Program-made: the position numbers and the translations under genes
Shown here: piece by piece, positions 4,794 to 5,424 of the stretch
How the letters are laid out: each line of letters starts with the position of its first letter
How positions within the stretch are numbered: the stretch's first letter is position 1
Source: an uncultured Desulfovibrio sp.
GTDB taxonomy: Bacteria; Desulfobacterota; Desulfovibrionia; Desulfovibrionales; Desulfovibrionaceae
Direction of reading: 5' to 3'
DNA: 5,424 nt
Assembly: GCA_947177085.1 (NCBI GenBank)
Contig: CAMWTD010000155.1
Coordinates: forward strand, 1 to 5,424
The notes under the pieces: model-generated
What the model was told of the DNA's origin: nothing
The model's input: only the letters and a program-made list of their open reading frames with translations
Database searches by the model: none

Positions 4794-5424
4794 ATGGTAT
4801 AAAGAGGTGCTCGAGCTCGAGCCCAATTCCAAGGTCTTCTTCCCCCTTGCGCGTCTGCTCGCCAAGGCCGGGCGCGACGACGAGGCCATCGCCGCCCTGG
4901 AGCACGGGCTGGAACGCCACGGGGAGTTTCTCGAAGCCCGGCTCTTCCTTATCGAGCTGCTCTACAGGACGGCCCGGCAGGATGCCTGCGCCCGGCAAAT
5001 AGAGCGTCTCAGCGCCATGTTCGCCTCCTATGCGGGCTTTTGGCAGGCATGGGCGGCCTGCCTTTCCGGCGTGGAGGGCGAGGCGGACACGGCCACGGTG
5101 CTCCGCTTCCTGGCGGCCCACTTCCTCAATGGCCCCATCACCCTGCATGAGGTCCTCAATCGCGGGCTTGACACGCTGGAAGGCTCGGCAGCCGTAAAAT
5201 CGGCTCCCGCCGCGCATGAGCCCGTGAGCGCCTCGCCGGCCGCGCCAGACGCCCCGGCGCAACCCGCACCGGAGCCGGCCGCTCCCCCCGCCAGCGAAAC
5301 CGCCGCGCCCCTTTGGGAAGAGGAACCCGCGGAGGGCGAAGCCGCCGCGCCGCTTGACGTGCCGCCCCACGAGGAGGACGGCGAGGAGCAATTTTCGCTC
5401 AGGACGCGCTCCATGGCCGAAGTG
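4777..5424 (+). CDS. TPR-repeat protein with Ala/Pro/Glu-rich linker (5' part)
   Basis: The open frame from ATG 4777 runs to the window edge without a stop (216 residues). It overlaps the FtsB-like gene by 17 bases in another frame. Residues 3-51 resemble a tetratricopeptide unit: KEVLELEPNS, then LARLLAKAGRDDEAIAALEHGL. A second, weaker helical pair spans 52-84, and helices continue to about 135. Residues 136-200 are a low-complexity linker rich in Ala, Pro and Glu, likely disordered. The frame then enters FSLRTRSMAEV (206-216), which looks like the start of another TPR-like C-terminal domain cut by the window edge. TPR proteins act as protein-protein scaffolds; no enzyme motif is seen. No signal peptide or membrane helix is visible, so the protein is probably cytoplasmic. 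Co-translation with the division-type gene hints at an envelope or division link, but this is only inference. Confidence 0.85.
   Translation, partial: MTEKIEWYKEVLELEPNSKVFFPLARLLAKAGRDDEAIAALEHGLERHGEFLEARLFLIELLYRTARQDACARQIERLSAMFASYAGFWQAWAACLSGVEGEADTATVLRFLAAHFLNGPITLHEVLNRGLDTLEGSAAVKSAPAAHEPVSASPAAPDAPAQPAPEPAAPPASETAAPLWEEEPAEGEAAAPLDVPPHEEDGEEQFSLRTRSMAEV

Noticed and set aside
4606..5391. Minus-strand frame of 261 codons opposite the FtsB-like and TPR genes.
   Set aside because: Its Gly/Arg-rich composition is typical of the complement of Ala/Pro-rich codons. The plus-strand frame from 4777 is continuous to the edge, has TPR character and a ribosome-binding site.

Overview
The window is GC-rich, densely coded bacterial DNA. 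Its gene content and protein style (Mrp-type ATPase with a CxxC motif, pgsA next to an FtsB-like gene and an Ala/Pro-rich TPR protein) suggest a Desulfovibrio-like sulfate reducer (Desulfovibrionaceae). This placement comes from family knowledge and general resemblance, not from a search. The region reads as ordinary chromosome: no insertion sequence, CRISPR array, phage gene or integrase is visible.

Layout. (1) Positions 1-526 hold the 3' end of an Mrp/NBP35 Fe-S cluster carrier ATPase, closed by a strong intrinsic terminator at 549-584. (2) A tRNA-Arg(CCT) gene lies at 662-738 behind a plausible sigma70-type promoter. (3) Next comes a metal(loid)-response module: an ArsR/SmtB repressor with a CVC motif, an AT-rich promoter/operator candidate, and a DUF318/ArsP-type permease with the TPFCSCSS signature. 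(4) Convergent to the permease, with a gap of only 19 bases, is a cation diffusion facilitator on the minus strand with a complete four-residue metal site. (5) A 218-base divergent intergenic region carries a 7-bp inverted repeat and a perfect 14-bp palindrome. (6) The plus-strand operon pgsA - unknown 84-residue gene - ftsB/divIC-like - TPR protein has every junction overlapping (4, 1 and 17 bases) and runs off the right edge.

How the genes work together. The ArsR-permease pair most likely forms a ligand-induced export system for a soft metal(loid) or organoarsenical. The neighbouring CDF exports a divalent cation such as zinc or iron from its own promoter, so the centre of the window is a small metal-homeostasis cluster. 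The right-hand operon couples anionic phospholipid synthesis (PgsA) to a divisome-type coiled-coil protein, with two less understood proteins translated in the same chain.

I found no clear candidate for a wholly new system. The most open points are the small unknown gene locked between pgsA and ftsB, the ligand of the ArsR-permease pair, and the start site and upstream inverted repeat of the CDF gene.
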